Origin: Flavobacterium hiemivividum
GTDB lineage: Bacteria; Bacteroidota; Bacteroidia; Flavobacteriales; Flavobacteriaceae
Assembly (NCBI RefSeq): GCF_004349145.1
Contig: NZ_SMFO01000007.1
Coordinates: forward strand, 124,001 to 188,000
Direction: 5' to 3'
DNA: 64,000 nt
Part shown: positions 63,801 through 64,000 of the stretch, piece by piece
Position numbering within the stretch: the stretch's first letter is position 1
Layout: every line of letters starts with the position of its first letter
Program-made: the position numbers and the translations under genes
Notes under the pieces: model-generated
Databases searched by the model: none
What the model saw: the letters and a program-made list of their open reading frames with translations, nothing else
What the model was told of the DNA's origin: nothing

Positions 63801-64000
63801 ACAATTACAGCTACTGTAAATGCTACTGGCACTTTTGCTAATACAGCAACTATTACCGGAAATCAACCAGATCCAACTCCTGGTAATAACACTTCAGTAT
63901 CAACTCCAATCCCTGTTAATGCAATTGTTGCCAATGATGATGCTGGTAGTGCTAATGGATATACTGGCGGAGTGGCGGTAGCTGATGTTTTAGTATATGA
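60843..64000 (+). CDS. Large repetitive secreted protein with DUF11 domain (3' end outside window)
   Basis: From an ATG at 60843, about 1,052 codons stay open to the window edge. A signal peptide (MKAKITILLFLLFIIVG ... SYAG, ~25 residues) is followed by five related ~165-residue units starting at the cysteines at 60969, 61453, 61972, 62472 and 62994. Each carries 'CN' or 'CAGP..CN', a 'TGVSGISVGSV'-like strand, 'DYPxGxYAGFEIEN' and 'GFDEIQISL'. A DUF11 domain (VLKTSSNATPVVGSTITFN ... TPGNNTS) follows near 63565-63925. It is probably a surface or adhesive protein; a C-terminal T9SS sorting domain would be expected beyond the edge, unseen. Confidence 0.88.
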   Translation, partial: MKAKITILLFLLFIIVGSMKSYAGNGKPNPVKPSILANETVQCNTLDPIPLVSGATFDNLSTSSSTSGTCILTCGITGVPNLIDANLTNFASASTLAGTGVTHRLRVTDGNDDFAAGTFAGFKIGTGGILSVDLLNNITILTYNNGIVSEAFTGSALVNISLGSGTYILGFNTDSLFDAIEISVNGLAVLSTTNIYYPVITTYCAGPSLLCNTATAANYPVFPSTIQYTHTGVSGISVGSVTNSENAVSASTSDFASLNMLVGVLGSVSLAVKDQATDYPAGTYAGFEIENTALLSVTVLNNIQITTYLNGILKEQFSGASILANGGILNASGRSKLGFVSTTGFDEIQISLNQTVGVNLGLTKVYNVVYENFCAGPDLVCNTPTAMNYPAFPTSIQYSHTGVSGISVGSVDNPENAVSVSTTDYASLNMTVGVLGSASLAVKDQVTDYPSGSYVGFEIENTNLTSVSALGNIQITTFLNGAQQQQFSGSNLLVNGVLLNATGRYKLGFASTLPFDEVQISLNQTVGVNLGLTKIYNAIFEKFCAGPALPCNTITAITAPTYPVFINGEKTGVNGLVCALCAVSDTENLIDTDPNNYATIDLTVSVGTAASISVKDQISDYSAGNFAGFEIENPALLNVNAFDAITITTYLNGTQQENKSGNSALISVNTNLLVGTGRQTVGFITTLPFDEVRISLTNLVAVTLGTVKVYSTVLQKFCPTTVSCNQAYALTSPTFPVTIDGAKSGIDGVACVACAVNNTNNVLTANTADFANITLTAGVLATGSIAVADQIFTYPPGTFAGFTIKDLNSLIQLNLFQSITISTFNNGVLQELRNAGTLIDLTLLGGPILGSGPGFYNLGFEATLPFDEIRITVGSLASVINSINVYGAFVDTHGSYGGASSSLQCANADLSVLKTSSNATPVVGSTITFNIVAANAGTSNATGVVVNDILPNGYTYVSSTVSSGTYNNATGIWTIGNLDNGANATLTITATVNATGTFANTATITGNQPDPTPGNNTSVSTPIPVNAIVANDDAGSANGYTGGVAVADVLVY
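60969..63530 (+). repeat. Five tandem intragenic repeats
   Basis: Units begin near 60969, 61453, 61972, 62472 and 62994, about 480-520 bases each. Units 2 and 3 are closest: for instance TCAAACCGTTGGTGTAAATC occurs in both (near 61901 and 62414). Units 1, 4 and 5 are more diverged. Confidence 0.8.

Overview
The window is about 64 kb of AT-rich DNA. It reads as the chromosome of a Flavobacterium-like member of the Bacteroidetes. Supporting signs are weak or absent Shine-Dalgarno sites, TAnnTTTG-type -7 promoter boxes, many lipoproteins, and families typical of that phylum (DUF3667, DUF2652, DUF6428-like, PAS-rich kinases, LytTR regulators, long DUF11 surface proteins). I saw no rRNA, tRNA, CRISPR array or phage.

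1-9.6 kb: the sensory and most of the catalytic part of a large PAS/GAF histidine kinase that runs off the left edge, a membrane protein, an aldehyde dehydrogenase/nitroreductase pair, an RluA-type pseudouridine synthase, panB and a GT9 glycosyltransferase.

10.2-34.2 kb: an arsenic island. A minus-strand detoxification operon (arsR, DUF6428-like, arsC-like, acr3) faces a plus-strand operon (AhpD-like protein, radical SAM ArsS, nucleoside phosphorylase, ArsM) matching the core of arsenosugar synthesis. Methionine sulfoxide reductases msrA and msrB follow. Further on, an 11-gene minus-strand run (34.2 to 23.3 kb) holds both 'arsenosugar biosynthesis' transferase families (TIGR04282- and TIGR04283-like), a rhodanese, a fatty-acid/sterol hydroxylase, a DUF547 lipoprotein, a FAD/4Fe-4S redox pair and three more glycosyltransferases. 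Together these look like a route from arsenite through methylation and adenosylation to a glycosylated, perhaps lipid-linked, arsenosugar. The phosphorylase carries active-site changes that fit a 5'-substituted adenosine substrate.

34.6-48.1 kb: housekeeping genes (NhaA, acyl-CoA dehydrogenase), then a glycan-use locus: manA, a LacI-type regulator, a shortened GH2 beta-mannosidase, an endonuclease/exonuclease/phosphatase-family enzyme, a GH16 glucanase, a glycosylasparaginase and CutC. manA and the LacI gene share a CTAAAACGTTTT-type operator.

48.1-53.9 kb: accessory DNA with a broken IS1182-type transposase fragment, a Crp/SMR pair, and an AraC-acetyltransferase-hydrolase-cyclophilin-like block lying between two ~400-450 bp imperfect direct repeats.

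53.9-60.7 kb: a seven-gene signalling operon with a receiver, an H-NOX protein, an HNOBA/PAS histidine kinase, a FIST (NosP-type) protein, a second kinase, an Hpt protein and a LytTR regulator. This would put two different families of bacterial nitric-oxide sensor in one phosphorelay. 60.8 kb to the right edge: the N-terminal 1,050 residues of a repetitive secreted protein with five cysteine-marked repeats and a DUF11 domain.
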